Assembly (NCBI GenBank): GCA_007132505.1
Contig: SLOM01000300.1
Location: forward strand, 1-35,818
Length of the DNA stretch: 35,818 nucleotides
DNA from: Candidatus Sumerlaeota bacterium
GTDB taxonomy: Bacteria; Sumerlaeota; Sumerlaeia; SLMS01
Reading direction: 5' to 3'
Every line of letters starts with the position of its first letter. Position 1 is the first letter of the stretch. Below the pieces are notes generated by a model. It worked only from the letters and a program-made list of their open reading frames with translations. It made no database searches and was not told the origin of the DNA. Positions 14,608 to 23,569 of the stretch are shown here, piece after piece. Both the position numbers and the translations under genes were made by a program.

Positions 14608-16761
14608 TCAGATGAATACGAAGTGCGACTCTTCCGCTGGCGGCCCCCAGGTTACGCTGTACTGGATCCACGGCAGCGTGTCCCACAGAAGGTACAGCAA
14701 CAGCGCGGCAAGCATCCAACGCCCCGCGCGGGCCGGGAGAAATCCACCCCGGCACAGGAGCACGAACAGACCTGCAAACCACCACAGCGCGTGAATCGAA
14801 AAGACGTCCCAGTCCTTGGGGTATGGGAAACTGGTGGCCAGCAGAAGCGCCGAAAGCAGGAAGGCCAGTCCGGCCAATGCAATCCCGGCTGCTTCCGGGG
14901 AACGCCATGCCCTCCGCCGGCACAGGACAATGCCGATCAAGAACCACGGCAGCACCGGGCCGCCAAGAAAGATTCCAACTCCGGCAATCTGGCTCAGGTG
15001 CTCCCAACTGGCCAGCGTATAGAAGTGCATATAGTAGGGTTCACCCACCCGCAGAAACACCCGGTCCTTGGGCTCGCCCGTCGAGCCGACTAGCACCGCC
15101 AGGCCGTGCAGGTCGTGGACCTCGCCACCCCAGCGAACGCTCAGGGCGGGGACGTGATCCCGGAACGACTCGGGGTCGCCTTCGTGCTTGAAGAGGAAAA
15201 GCACCGCCATGCAGTTGACCCAGATCAGCAGCGCCACTGCGAGCACTGCTGCCGCGCGTGTCGCCAGCCAACGCCAAGGGCGTCCCGTGTGACGCAGCAC
15301 GTGGACCCACAAGACCACGACCGCAGGCAGTGCCATCGCACCGCTCAGGTGGAAGAGATAGCCAAAAAAGCTGAGCGAGGTTGGCACGACAACGCGCATT
15401 CGGCGATAGCCCCAAGCAAGGGCAGCCACCACCCAAACCTGGACGGCCACCGCAGGGCCATAGACCTCCGCGTAACCGAAATGCGTCAGGAGCGTCTTGC
15501 TGAGCAGCAACGCGGCGAACAACTGCACGAACTCGCGGGGTCCACGGGCCAGCAGATGGGCGAGCACTCCCGCCCCGGCCGCGAAAACCGGCGCCCAGAG
15601 TGTTACGAAACGCGCCACGAAGCGCAGGTCCGCGAAGCCAGATTCCGGCTCCCTGCCACGTTGCTCCGCCCACCACACCACCACGTCGCGCCAAAGGTGA
15701 TACAGCCCGGTGGCGAAGGGATTGTGATAGTCATAGCCGGGAAGCGCCAGAGCGCCAAACGCGTCCCCGTACAACACACGGCATGGGAAGAGAGAGCCCA
15801 GCATGTATAGCACAGCGGCGGCCCCCGGTATGGCCATGGCCGGCAGGGTCCACCGCTTCAGCCGGCGCGCTTGGAACCAGACACCCCGCACTTTGCGCCC
15901 GATTGCCTCCATTACCCAGGGGACGGTCAGCGCCTGCACTGCCAGCAGTCCAGCCCAGAAAAACCCCGTCCCCGTGCGATGATGATGATATCCTCCCCAC
16001 AGGTACTGGGACGGGAACAGGACCTCCATCGCCTTCCAGAGCAGGACAGTTTGAAAGACTGCGTTGGCCAGCCACCAGCGCCTGTGTTCCCGCAGAAGAT
16101 AGACAGGCGCGAGCATCAGCGCGGCGAAGATTCCGAGAAACCAGAAGGGCCGGGCCGGAGAAGGCACGCCGGCGCCTTCCACCACCGGCATTGCGTGAAG
16201 GGATCCGAACCAGGGTTCGTCAGCCGATTTGAACTCCTCATCGAAATCGAGCCCCCGCACGAGCGTCAGCGGCGCCAGATTGTCGAACGGCACATGGCCC
16301 TGCTCCAGCATCACCACCGTGCCGGCCGGAGCACTCAGCCCGAGCCATAGGCGCTCCCCATGGGGCCAGTGCGGGAGGTCCACCCATTGGTACTCGAAGA
16401 AGCCGGGCGCTGGAGGCTGCCCGGTCTCGCCGAAGCGTCTATTCGGGTCGGGGCCCTCGCCCGTTCCGAGAAATGCCACGAGCCGGGTCTGATTGTGATC
16501 TGCCAGACCAAGCCCCTGCCCTTGGCGGTAGAAGACCCGCAGCACCTCCCCTTCGTCCGGCCGTGGGCCCGTATAGAGCCACACCATCTCGTGGATGCCG
16601 GTGCTGCCCCGGCTGATGAAGGCGCGGAAGGTGGCTGCCAGATGTGGTGACCTGCCCGAAGCCTCCAGATTCGCCAGGACAATTGCCCAGAAGAGTGTCA
16701 GCCCGGCCAGCCAGAACGCCAGGAACGCGCGCGAGTGCACGGGCAGGCGCGGCGCGGTCAT
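14608..16761 (-). CDS. Large polytopic membrane protein of unknown function
   Basis: The 717-residue product begins at ATG 16761, which overlaps the PA14 gene stop by 4 bp; the frame is open upstream, but that start would fall inside the PA14 gene. It has one N-terminal membrane helix, a soluble region of about 190 residues on the far side of the membrane, then ten or more hydrophobic helices to the C-terminus. The layout resembles GT-C/PMT-like membrane proteins, but I find no clear acidic catalytic loop, so the call stays open. It forms a pair with the PA14 membrane protein, and the two may work as a complex. The convergent pilQ terminator ends downstream of it. Confidence 0.7.
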   Translation of the reverse strand: MTAPRLPVHSRAFLAFWLAGLTLFWAIVLANLEASGRSPHLAATFRAFISRGSTGIHEMVWLYTGPRPDEGEVLRVFYRQGQGLGLADHNQTRLVAFLGTGEGPDPNRRFGETGQPPAPGFFEYQWVDLPHWPHGERLWLGLSAPAGTVVMLEQGHVPFDNLAPLTLVRGLDFDEEFKSADEPWFGSLHAMPVVEGAGVPSPARPFWFLGIFAALMLAPVYLLREHRRWWLANAVFQTVLLWKAMEVLFPSQYLWGGYHHHRTGTGFFWAGLLAVQALTVPWVMEAIGRKVRGVWFQARRLKRWTLPAMAIPGAAAVLYMLGSLFPCRVLYGDAFGALALPGYDYHNPFATGLYHLWRDVVVWWAEQRGREPESGFADLRFVARFVTLWAPVFAAGAGVLAHLLARGPREFVQLFAALLLSKTLLTHFGYAEVYGPAVAVQVWVVAALAWGYRRMRVVVPTSLSFFGYLFHLSGAMALPAVVVLWVHVLRHTGRPWRWLATRAAAVLAVALLIWVNCMAVLFLFKHEGDPESFRDHVPALSVRWGGEVHDLHGLAVLVGSTGEPKDRVFLRVGEPYYMHFYTLASWEHLSQIAGVGIFLGGPVLPWFLIGIVLCRRRAWRSPEAAGIALAGLAFLLSALLLATSFPYPKDWDVFSIHALWWFAGLFVLLCRGGFLPARAGRWMLAALLLYLLWDTLPWIQYSVTWGPPAEESHFVFI

Positions 16762-17420
16762 GATTCGGGCCTCCCGACGTGGGGATCGGGCCGGAGCCGC
16801 TCTCCCGGGATGAACTCCCATGTCCCGCCGGGTGCCTGCCAGAGGATGCCCAGCCAACCGTTGCGCGTCCGGTTGTGCCATTCGATGTGGATGGGGACCA
16901 GGCCGCCGGGCAACTCGAGTGTCCCCATGTCCCGATGAAGGGACAGCGTGTCCCAGTCATCAAAGAGCATTGTCCCGTCTATCCAGACGCGGGCGCCCTC
17001 CTTGACGTTGATGATGAACTGGTAGTCCCCCGCCCCGGGAGCTTCCAGCCAGCCGGTCAGGCGCGCCCCCAGTGCCTGATCCTGCGGGAGTTGGCCCCAC
17101 TCGTGTTCGGTGCGGTAGCTCAGTTGCCCGGGAACAATCCGGGATTCGAGCGGCTCCTGCAGTGCGCCAGAGGCGTAGAAGGTGGCGAATAGGCCTCCCC
17201 TCATCTCCTGCGTGTCAGGCGCCTGATAAAGGATGCGTCCATCCTGAACGCCGAGCGCCTGCTCGCTCCACTCGTGATAACGGAATACTGCGAATCCCCC
17301 GAGCGCGACCGTCCACACCACAAGCAGGGTGAACAGCATCCAAAACGCCCGCGGGATGGGGTGATAGGGGTGGTTCTTGTGAAGGAACGGTGACATGGCT
17401 GGTTCGTGACCCGGGGTCAT
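16758..17420 (-). CDS. Single-pass membrane protein with a PA14 domain
   Basis: The 220-residue product has one membrane helix near the N-terminus (about residues 27-47) and then an exported PA14-type beta-sandwich. GDYQFIINVKEGARVWIDG (about 141-159) is the PA14 signature, in which the carbohydrate-binding face carries the Asp pair, and WHNRTRNGWLGILWQ is its closing strand block. PA14 domains bind glycans in adhesins, glycosidases and toxins. An alternative start at 17396 (MSPFLHKN) is equally plausible because no good ribosome site favours either. The gene begins 16 bp after the UDG stop and overlaps the polytopic membrane gene by 4 bp. Confidence 0.75.
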   Translation of the reverse strand: MTPGHEPAMSPFLHKNHPYHPIPRAFWMLFTLLVVWTVALGGFAVFRYHEWSEQALGVQDGRILYQAPDTQEMRGGLFATFYASGALQEPLESRIVPGQLSYRTEHEWGQLPQDQALGARLTGWLEAPGAGDYQFIINVKEGARVWIDGTMLFDDWDTLSLHRDMGTLELPGGLVPIHIEWHNRTRNGWLGILWQAPGGTWEFIPGERLRPDPHVGRPES

Positions 17421-17436
17421 GCAGGCGGATTGTGCC

Positions 17437-18201
17437 TCAGCGTTCTCCCGCCGTGATGAGCCGTTGCAGGTCCTCCCAGACGGTCCTCTTCCGCGTGCGG
17501 TGAGACATGATGGCCGGGAGCGGCAGGGTCATGAGGATCGGGACGCCGCGGTAGTCGAGAACCTTCCCTCGTGAGGCGTTCGGCCCCTTCGCCACGGCGG
17601 AGGGCAGGAGGGCTTCAAGACCCGCCGGGCCGAAGCAGATGATCGCTCCGGGGCGGGCCAACTCCATCTGCTTCACCAGGTACGGCCGGCAGGCTTCGAC
17701 TTCCTGGGCGTGCGGCGGACGGAACGGGAAGGCGTGGCATTTTGCCGCGAACGTGATGAAGCAATCCTCCGGGCTGGAACCGATGGCTTCCACAATCCTG
17801 CCCAGGAGGCCGCCGACCTCTCCGGCGTTCAGGCGGCCGGTCTTGTCCTGTTCGGGTGAGGGAATCTCCAGGATCAGTGCGAAGGCCGGATCCAAGGGCC
17901 CTTCGCCGGAAAGCGGCGTCTGGCGGACGTGTGAGAGCAGGCAGCGCTGACAGCCGGCCACCTCCCGGGCGATCGCCTCAAGCCCCTCCTTCCGCTCCTC
18001 AATCGTGAGGTTCGGCAGGCTGGAGAAAGGCGCAAGGTTCTGCCGGTCCGGCCGCGGCGGGGGAGGAGCACCGGCGTTTGCCCGCTTACCCGGGCTCTGC
18101 TGGCCGGACGAGGGCGCCCCGGGGATCTCCAGCGATTGCTCCAAAAAGCTGAAACCAAGGGACCTGAGTAGTTTCTTCTGAAGCAACAGATCGGGCTTCA
18201 T
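17437..18201 (-). CDS. Divergent family-4-like uracil-DNA glycosylase
   Basis: Family-4 UDGs excise uracil from DNA and carry a 4Fe-4S cluster. This 254-residue product keeps the cluster ligands: C84-x2-C87, C155 and C171, with the 16-residue gap of the family. The usual GEAPG motif is here LEIPSPEQD (111-119), and the closing His-Pro motif near the C-terminus reads LPLPA (226-230), so the active-site His is missing. A Pro/Gln-rich linker precedes the domain (about residues 25-60). It lies 6 bp after upp, suggesting co-transcription with uracil salvage. It could be an inactive homologue, an enzyme with other base specificity, or a family-4/5 relative. Reverse strand. Confidence 0.72.
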   Translation of the reverse strand: MKPDLLLQKKLLRSLGFSFLEQSLEIPGAPSSGQQSPGKRANAGAPPPPRPDRQNLAPFSSLPNLTIEERKEGLEAIAREVAGCQRCLLSHVRQTPLSGEGPLDPAFALILEIPSPEQDKTGRLNAGEVGGLLGRIVEAIGSSPEDCFITFAAKCHAFPFRPPHAQEVEACRPYLVKQMELARPGAIICFGPAGLEALLPSAVAKGPNASRGKVLDYRGVPILMTLPLPAIMSHRTRKRTVWEDLQRLITAGER

Positions 18202-18207
18202 GAGTGC

Positions 18208-18837
18208 TCACGCGCTTGTGCCGAAGAGCCGGTCTCCTGCATCGCCCAGTCCGGGAACGATGAAGGCGTGCTCGTTCAGCCGCTCGTCCATGGCGCTGGT
18301 GAAGACCTTCACCTCGGGGTGTGTCTCCTCGACCCTGCGTGCCCCCTCGGGCGAGGCAATCAGGCAGATGGCGATGATCCGTTCCGGCTTGTTGGCTTTC
18401 AGGAGGTCAATCCCGGCACAGAGGCTGCCGGCGGTGGCCAACATGGGATCGAGCACAAAGACCGTCGCATTGCGGAGGTGATCGGGGTAGTTGAAGTAGT
18501 AGGTGGCGGGTTTTTTTGTCACTTCGTCCCGTCGAAGTCCCAGATGGGCCACGCGAGCAGAGGGCAGGAGAGTGTGAAGCCCCGGCAGCATGCCCAGTCC
18601 GGCGCGCAGAATCGGCGCAATCACGAAGTCTTTATTGGCCAGTGCGGTGCCTTGTGTCCCGGTTACGGGCGTTTCAATGTGACGCGCGCGGGTGGGAAGA
18701 TCCCTCGTTGCCTCGTAGGCGAGCAGGAGCGTCAGCTCGGCCACAATTTCGCGGAACAGCTTGGAATCGGTCCGCCGGTCCCTGAGAGTCGTCAACTTAT
18801 GGGCGATAAGCGGGTGTTCCACGGCAATGACGGGCAC
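18208..18837 (-). CDS. upp: Uracil phosphoribosyltransferase
   Basis: Upp makes UMP from uracil and PRPP in the pyrimidine salvage pathway. I chose GTG 18837 because GGGGAG lies eight bases upstream and the 209-residue product then matches the E. coli enzyme end to end (MPVIAVEHPLIAHKL against MKIVEVKHPLVKHKL). A TTG further upstream at 18858 is possible but adds a non-family leader. The PRPP loop is VLDPMLATAGS, and the C-terminal block NEHAFIVPGLGDAGDRLFGT is the uracil-binding end. It heads the upp, UDG, PA14 and polytopic protein run. Confidence 0.94.
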   Translation of the reverse strand: MPVIAVEHPLIAHKLTTLRDRRTDSKLFREIVAELTLLLAYEATRDLPTRARHIETPVTGTQGTALANKDFVIAPILRAGLGMLPGLHTLLPSARVAHLGLRRDEVTKKPATYYFNYPDHLRNATVFVLDPMLATAGSLCAGIDLLKANKPERIIAICLIASPEGARRVEETHPEVKVFTSAMDERLNEHAFIVPGLGDAGDRLFGTSA

Positions 18838-18968
18838 TTCGTCGGCTCCCCGGTGCAAGGTCGCAACATCAGGCGCGGGTTCGCGCGGGCGAAGTGAAGC
18901 AACGCGAGGGCGGGGGTGGGTAGCAAGGATTAGCTTGGCGGCTCATGGCGGTAAAAAATGCGTTCGCC

Positions 18969-18998
18969 TTGTGTTTGCGCCAAATTGTGCACCATAAT
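18969..18998 (+). promoter_or_regulatory. Putative sigma-70 promoter for the DUF58-TgpA genes
   Basis: TTGTGT (18969-18974) and CATAAT (18993-18998, five of six consensus bases) are separated by 18 bp in the spacer between divergent upp and DUF58 genes. A start near 19005 would leave only about ten bases before the GTG 19016, or about 40 before ATG 19046, so it bears on the choice of start. Confidence 0.4.
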
Positions 18999-19015
18999 TG
19001 CCTTTAGAGGGGGGC

Positions 19016-20248
19016 GTGACAGGATTCATACGCTGCCAAACACAGATGACAACTGCCCTCACTTCCGCTCCGCACCGCCTCTGGCAAAACATCCGGGGGA
19101 GGGTGCGTGACGTGGCCAGGCTGCGCTTTTCCCTTCTGCTCACGGCGGAGGGGTGGTGCATGGCCGCCGTGATGCTGCTGATTGGCTTGGCCGCCCTGAA
19201 TACTGGCGCGCCGCTGCTTTACCTGCTGTTCTCTCTGATGTGCGCCTTCTTCATCATGTCGGCGATGATGGCGGGCAATACCATGCGCGGGCTGCATGTC
19301 CGGCGTGAGCTACCGAAGGTCTGGCAGGCGGGCCGACCCCTGCACGTGGCCTTGGAGCTGCGGAACAGCAAGAAATTCAGTTCCAGCCACGGTCTTCGCG
19401 CGCGGGACTGGCTTTCAAGCGGCCATTCTCTCGGGGGCGCCTTCCTCCAACGAATACCTCCCCGCCTGCGGCCGGTGCGCGAAAGCTACGAGTGCGTCTT
19501 CCCGAAGCGGGGCCTGTACCGTCTGAGCGGTGTAGAGATCGCCACGAGGTTCCCGTTTGGCCTCATCGAGCGCTCCCTCGCCGTCGATCTGCCTGCAGAG
19601 ATGCTGGTCCTGCCTCAGACTATTCCCTTGGGGAAACGTCTCTTGGAGCGCCGGGGGGAACTGGGAGGCATGGAGACTCACCGAAAAGGCAGCGGCACAG
19701 GGCTCTACGGCCTCCGGGAGTACAACAGCGAGATGTCGGCGCGGGACATACACTGGCGCACGTCCGCACGGCGCGGGCAGCTGATGGTGCGTGAGTATGA
19801 GGCCGAGGAGCGCCGACGCGCTTCGGTCATACTGGACAACAGGATGCCCGAGGCACTGCAGCGCCAGCACCTGCTTGATTTCGAGATGGCGGTGGTATTG
19901 GCCGCATCCGCCGTGGAGTGGTTCTGCGAGAATGGGTTTGAGGTGGAGCTTCGGACGGCGTCCGGCATCGTGGGGTTCGGAACAGGGGCGAACCATTTCG
20001 TCCGGTGCCAGCGCGCGTTGGCGTGCCTTGAGATGGTGGACCCTGCGGACATTGGTGCCGTCCCGGCGGAACACTCCTCGGAGCACAAGACGGTCCGTGT
20101 GCCGGTGCTCATGCGGGGCGGGATCGCCCCGGGCTCAGGGAATTCCTTCCCGCTCGCGGTGGAGGAGTTCCGGGATGAGCTGTTCAGCGCACTACGGCCA
20201 CAGGGTGTCCCCGCCGAGGGTGCATCCCGCGCGGGAGGTGCCCGGTGA
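19016..20248 (+). CDS. DUF58 domain membrane protein
   Basis: The product has two membrane helices (about residues 35-80) and then a beta-rich region and a DUF58/vWA-like core. The block GTGLYGLREYNSEMSARDIHWRTSARRGQLMVREYE is the DUF58 signature (GxxxxxLReYxxxDxxRxIxWxxSAR). I chose GTG 19016 because AGAGG lies five bases before it (410 residues), but ATG 19046 and TTG 18998 are alternatives and a possible promoter just upstream favours ATG 19046. DUF58 proteins normally occur beside a MoxR ATPase and a transglutaminase-like protein. The latter is next (4-bp overlap), but no MoxR gene is in view. Confidence 0.85.
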   Translation: MTGFIRCQTQMTTALTSAPHRLWQNIRGRVRDVARLRFSLLLTAEGWCMAAVMLLIGLAALNTGAPLLYLLFSLMCAFFIMSAMMAGNTMRGLHVRRELPKVWQAGRPLHVALELRNSKKFSSSHGLRARDWLSSGHSLGGAFLQRIPPRLRPVRESYECVFPKRGLYRLSGVEIATRFPFGLIERSLAVDLPAEMLVLPQTIPLGKRLLERRGELGGMETHRKGSGTGLYGLREYNSEMSARDIHWRTSARRGQLMVREYEAEERRRASVILDNRMPEALQRQHLLDFEMAVVLAASAVEWFCENGFEVELRTASGIVGFGTGANHFVRCQRALACLEMVDPADIGAVPAEHSSEHKTVRVPVLMRGGIAPGSGNSFPLAVEEFRDELFSALRPQGVPAEGASRAGGAR

Positions 20249-22656
20249 GTCTGGAACGCACGCTTCTCTTTTTCCTCTACGCCACGGTGCTCTGGGCCTT
20301 TGGGGCGCTGGCATACTTTGCACATCTCCACACGCCTGCAATTCTGCTGTTCCTCGGGGCTTTTGTCCTGAGGCTGTTCAAGGATCAGCTCGGCCTCCGG
20401 TTGTCCCCGCTTTTCTGGCTGGGAGCCAGTGGGCTTGTGCTTGCCGGCTCGTTTTACGGCTGGTTCGTCCTCTACGAACGTCTCTACACCGTCGTCTATC
20501 TTTTCCTCTATTTGCAGATAAACAAGGTGTGGACGTGGGAGAAGAACCGGGACCTGCTGCAGATATTCGGCCTTTCATTCTTTCACATGCTGGCGGCGGC
20601 CGTCTCCACGCAGGCGCTCTTGTTTGCGCCGGTGATGCTTGGCTATCTCTTCCTCGTACTGGGTGGGTTGATTACGCTGACGCTGAAGAAGGACGCGGAG
20701 AGGGCGATCCTGACCAGCCGGCGGGACAGGCAGAAAGAGGAGGATCCGTTTGCTCCCGCCACCGTCCAGTCCGGCAACAGGGCACGCCTGAGCGAGGTGC
20801 TCGCCAGACCTTATCTGAGCCGGAGCTTCCTTGGTTCTGTGACGGGGGTTCTGGTGCTGATTCTTTTGGCTGGGACTCTGATTTTCTATACAATTCCCCG
20901 CTTGGAGACGCGCTCGATCACCCCCCCCTTCGCCTCCGCGCCATCCGCGCCGCGAAGTGCTTCGGGCTTTTCCGATTCAGTTGAGCTGTCGCATTCCCAG
21001 CAGGTCGTGCTCGACCCGACTGTTGCCATGCGTGCGTACCCGCTGACCGGCTACGAGTTCCAGGGCGGGTATCCCCGGATCGGGATCATGCGGCTGCGTG
21101 CCTCTACTGTCGACCATTACAATGGCCGGCGCTGGACACGGGGCCACACCTTTGGCCGGAGGTCTTCATCCGGAAGAATTGCCTCCCGCAATATCGTGTT
21201 TGAAGAGCGCCGCGAACCGCTCCCCCACGAACGCGAACAGGAAACAGCGATCATCATGGAGCCGCATATCTCGAGCTACCTCTTCGCGCCGGAGGGAGCA
21301 CGGCGCCTTGAGGTCTCGCTTCACAACGCCACCTTCCACGTGGACGATGAAAACCATTCCGTCCGCTTCGCGGATGGACGGCAACCCACCCGGCAGGTGC
21401 GCTACCTCACGAGGAACGTCGCGGCCAACCGCCCCATTGGTCTCAATGAACTGATGGTGGCTCACGAGGGACCGGACCGCGAGGAGGCTTCGGCAACTCC
21501 TGCGGTCATGAGCGGGCAGCGACTCCGCGGAGAATCGGCCGGAGCGCGCGTGCTGGACTCGCTCTTCAGACTCTGGAACCCGACGGTAAGTGGCCTGAAC
21601 CCCGACCGTCTGCCGCGCGAGCTGGAAGAAGTCTATCTGCAGCTTCCGGACCATCCCGATTCGGTGACGGTCTCGCGCCTCGCCGCAGAGTGGACCGGGG
21701 ACCTGGACAATCCGCTGGAGATCGCCAAGGAAATCGAACTCGCACTGAAACGCAACTACGGTTACAGCCTGCGCATTCCCTTCAGCGGACGGTCAGACCA
21801 TCTGAGCTACTTCCTCACGGAGGCCAAGTCGGCTCACTGCGAATACTTCGCAACCGCCATGACCCTGATGCTTCGTGCCCGCGGCATCCCCGCCCGGATG
21901 GTCACCGGCTACGCCTCGGACGAATGGGTTCACGGGGAGCCGGGACACTTTGTCGTCCGGCAGGAGCACGCGCACACATGGGTCGAGGCGCACGTGATCG
22001 GTATGGGTTGGGTGTCCTTCGACCCCACTCCCAATGTCGGAATTGGGAGTGGCCGCATCCCCGACACTTGGGCCCGACGGTTCAGCCGCATGATGGACAA
22101 TCTGCGCCTGGCCTGGTACGGAGCCGTCATTGACTTCGATTCGCAGTCGCAGGAACGCGTCTATCAGACCGTGTTCGCCTCCATAGGCGGGCTTCCGAGT
22201 CCGGGCGACATGCTGGCCCGTTCACCTCGCGAGACGGAGCGCCGCAGCCCGATCCTGCTGGCAGTTCTGAGCTTCGCGGGGGCGGGAGCGCTCGGGCTGC
22301 TCCTGCTTCGGGAGCTGCGTGCCCGCCTCCGGCCAACCATCCGTGGCGGTTCGGCCGCCATGCTCGGCGCGGCCCCGCAAGATCGCCGCATCGAGGATTA
22401 TCTCCGTCTGCTTCATGAAGTCGAAAAACAGGTGGAGCGCACACCCTCCGAGACACCGATGGAGTTCGCCCGCAAGATCGCCCTTCGCAACGGGCCGCTG
22501 TCGGAGGAATTCGCCGGCATCACGGAAACGTATTACACAGCCCGTTTCGACGGTGCCACCTGGGGGGTGGGTGATTCGCAGCGGGCGAATGCGCTCTTGC
22601 GCCGCCTGAGAGAGAGTACCGACCATTCGCGCGGAAGGCCGGCACGCAAGGCCTGA
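20245..22656 (+). CDS. TgpA-like membrane transglutaminase family protein
   Basis: At 803 residues it has about five N-terminal membrane helices (DUF3488-type block) plus another near residue 200, a periplasmic transglutaminase-like domain, a membrane helix near residue 670, and a C-terminal cytoplasmic region. The Cys-His-Asp triad is complete: C532 in SAHCEYFATAM, H577 in HAHTWVE, and D593 in FDPTP. TgpA relatives are thought to act on periplasmic protein or peptide substrates; the reaction of this one is unknown. It overlaps DUF58 by 4 bp. A run of eight C (20921-20928) lies in frame and codes for Thr-Pro-Pro. Confidence 0.88.
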   Translation: MSLERTLLFFLYATVLWAFGALAYFAHLHTPAILLFLGAFVLRLFKDQLGLRLSPLFWLGASGLVLAGSFYGWFVLYERLYTVVYLFLYLQINKVWTWEKNRDLLQIFGLSFFHMLAAAVSTQALLFAPVMLGYLFLVLGGLITLTLKKDAERAILTSRRDRQKEEDPFAPATVQSGNRARLSEVLARPYLSRSFLGSVTGVLVLILLAGTLIFYTIPRLETRSITPPFASAPSAPRSASGFSDSVELSHSQQVVLDPTVAMRAYPLTGYEFQGGYPRIGIMRLRASTVDHYNGRRWTRGHTFGRRSSSGRIASRNIVFEERREPLPHEREQETAIIMEPHISSYLFAPEGARRLEVSLHNATFHVDDENHSVRFADGRQPTRQVRYLTRNVAANRPIGLNELMVAHEGPDREEASATPAVMSGQRLRGESAGARVLDSLFRLWNPTVSGLNPDRLPRELEEVYLQLPDHPDSVTVSRLAAEWTGDLDNPLEIAKEIELALKRNYGYSLRIPFSGRSDHLSYFLTEAKSAHCEYFATAMTLMLRARGIPARMVTGYASDEWVHGEPGHFVVRQEHAHTWVEAHVIGMGWVSFDPTPNVGIGSGRIPDTWARRFSRMMDNLRLAWYGAVIDFDSQSQERVYQTVFASIGGLPSPGDMLARSPRETERRSPILLAVLSFAGAGALGLLLLRELRARLRPTIRGGSAAMLGAAPQDRRIEDYLRLLHEVEKQVERTPSETPMEFARKIALRNGPLSEEFAGITETYYTARFDGATWGVGDSQRANALLRRLRESTDHSRGRPARKA

Positions 22657-22681
22657 GACATCTCCCCCGCGCGGAGCAGAC

Positions 22682-23569
22682 ATGCCGACATCTCCAGACA
22701 GTTTTTTCGATTCCGTACCGGGATTTACGGATTGCAGGGAATTCGCCGTGGGAGGGGTACGGCTCGGTGGCGCAAGCCCACTTTGCCTGATCGCCGGACC
22801 ATGCGTCATGGAATCCCGCTCCCACGTGCTTGAGACGGCCGAAGGTCTGGCGGAAATCGCGCACAAGCTCGGCGTCCCGTTTGTCTTCAAGGCTTCCTAT
22901 GACAAGGCGAACCGCACGTCGGTCCGTGCCTTCCGCGGGCCGGGACTGAAGGAGGGCCTGGAAATCCTGGCGGAGGTGCGCGAGCGCACCGGGCTCCCCG
23001 TGACCAGCGACGTGCACACCGAGGCCGAGGCCGGCCCAGCAGGCGAGGTGCTCGACATTCTCCAAGTGCCGGCTTTTCTCTGCAGGCAGACGGATTTGCT
23101 GAAGGCGGTGGCGGAGACCGGCAAGCCCGTCAACGTCAAGAAAGGCCAGTTCCTCGCTCCGTGGGACATGCGCAACGTGGCCGGGAAACTGCGCGCTTTC
23201 GGGTGCGAGGATATTCTGCTCACGGATCGCGGCGTGTCCTTTGGCTACGGGGCACTTGTGTCGGACATGCGGGCGCTCTCCACCATGCGGGAGCTGACCG
23301 GCCTGCCCGTGTGCTTCGACGCCACGCACAGCGTGCAGCAGCCCGGCGCGCTGGGCGAGGCAACCGGCGGGCAGCGTCAATACGTGCCGCTGCTCGCGCG
23401 TGCCGCTTGCGCCGCCGGAATCAACGCCCTCTTCCTCGAAACGCATGACAAGCCGGACGAGGCAAAGAGCGACGGGCCGAACATGGTGCCTCTCGGCCGG
23501 CTCGAATCGGTCCTTCGTGGTTGCCTCGCGGCGGACGCGGCAGTGCGGGCCTGGCATGCCGGCGGGTGA
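22682..23569 (+). CDS. kdsA: 3-deoxy-8-phosphooctulonate (Kdo-8-P) synthase
   Basis: KdsA joins phosphoenolpyruvate and arabinose 5-phosphate to give Kdo-8-phosphate, the first committed step of the LPS inner-core sugar, so the cell most likely makes LPS. The 295-residue product has AGPCVMES (Cys41), KASYDKANRTS, FDATHSVQQPG and LETHDKPDEAKSDGPNM. The Cys, with the later His, Glu and Asp, is the metal ligand set of the metal-dependent class (Aquifex type); the E. coli type has Asn at the Cys position. GGAG lies five bases before the ATG. A short non-family N-terminal leader of about 20 residues precedes the core. truA overlaps its end. Confidence 0.95.
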   Translation: MPTSPDSFFDSVPGFTDCREFAVGGVRLGGASPLCLIAGPCVMESRSHVLETAEGLAEIAHKLGVPFVFKASYDKANRTSVRAFRGPGLKEGLEILAEVRERTGLPVTSDVHTEAEAGPAGEVLDILQVPAFLCRQTDLLKAVAETGKPVNVKKGQFLAPWDMRNVAGKLRAFGCEDILLTDRGVSFGYGALVSDMRALSTMRELTGLPVCFDATHSVQQPGALGEATGGQRQYVPLLARAACAAGINALFLETHDKPDEAKSDGPNMVPLGRLESVLRGCLAADAAVRAWHAGG

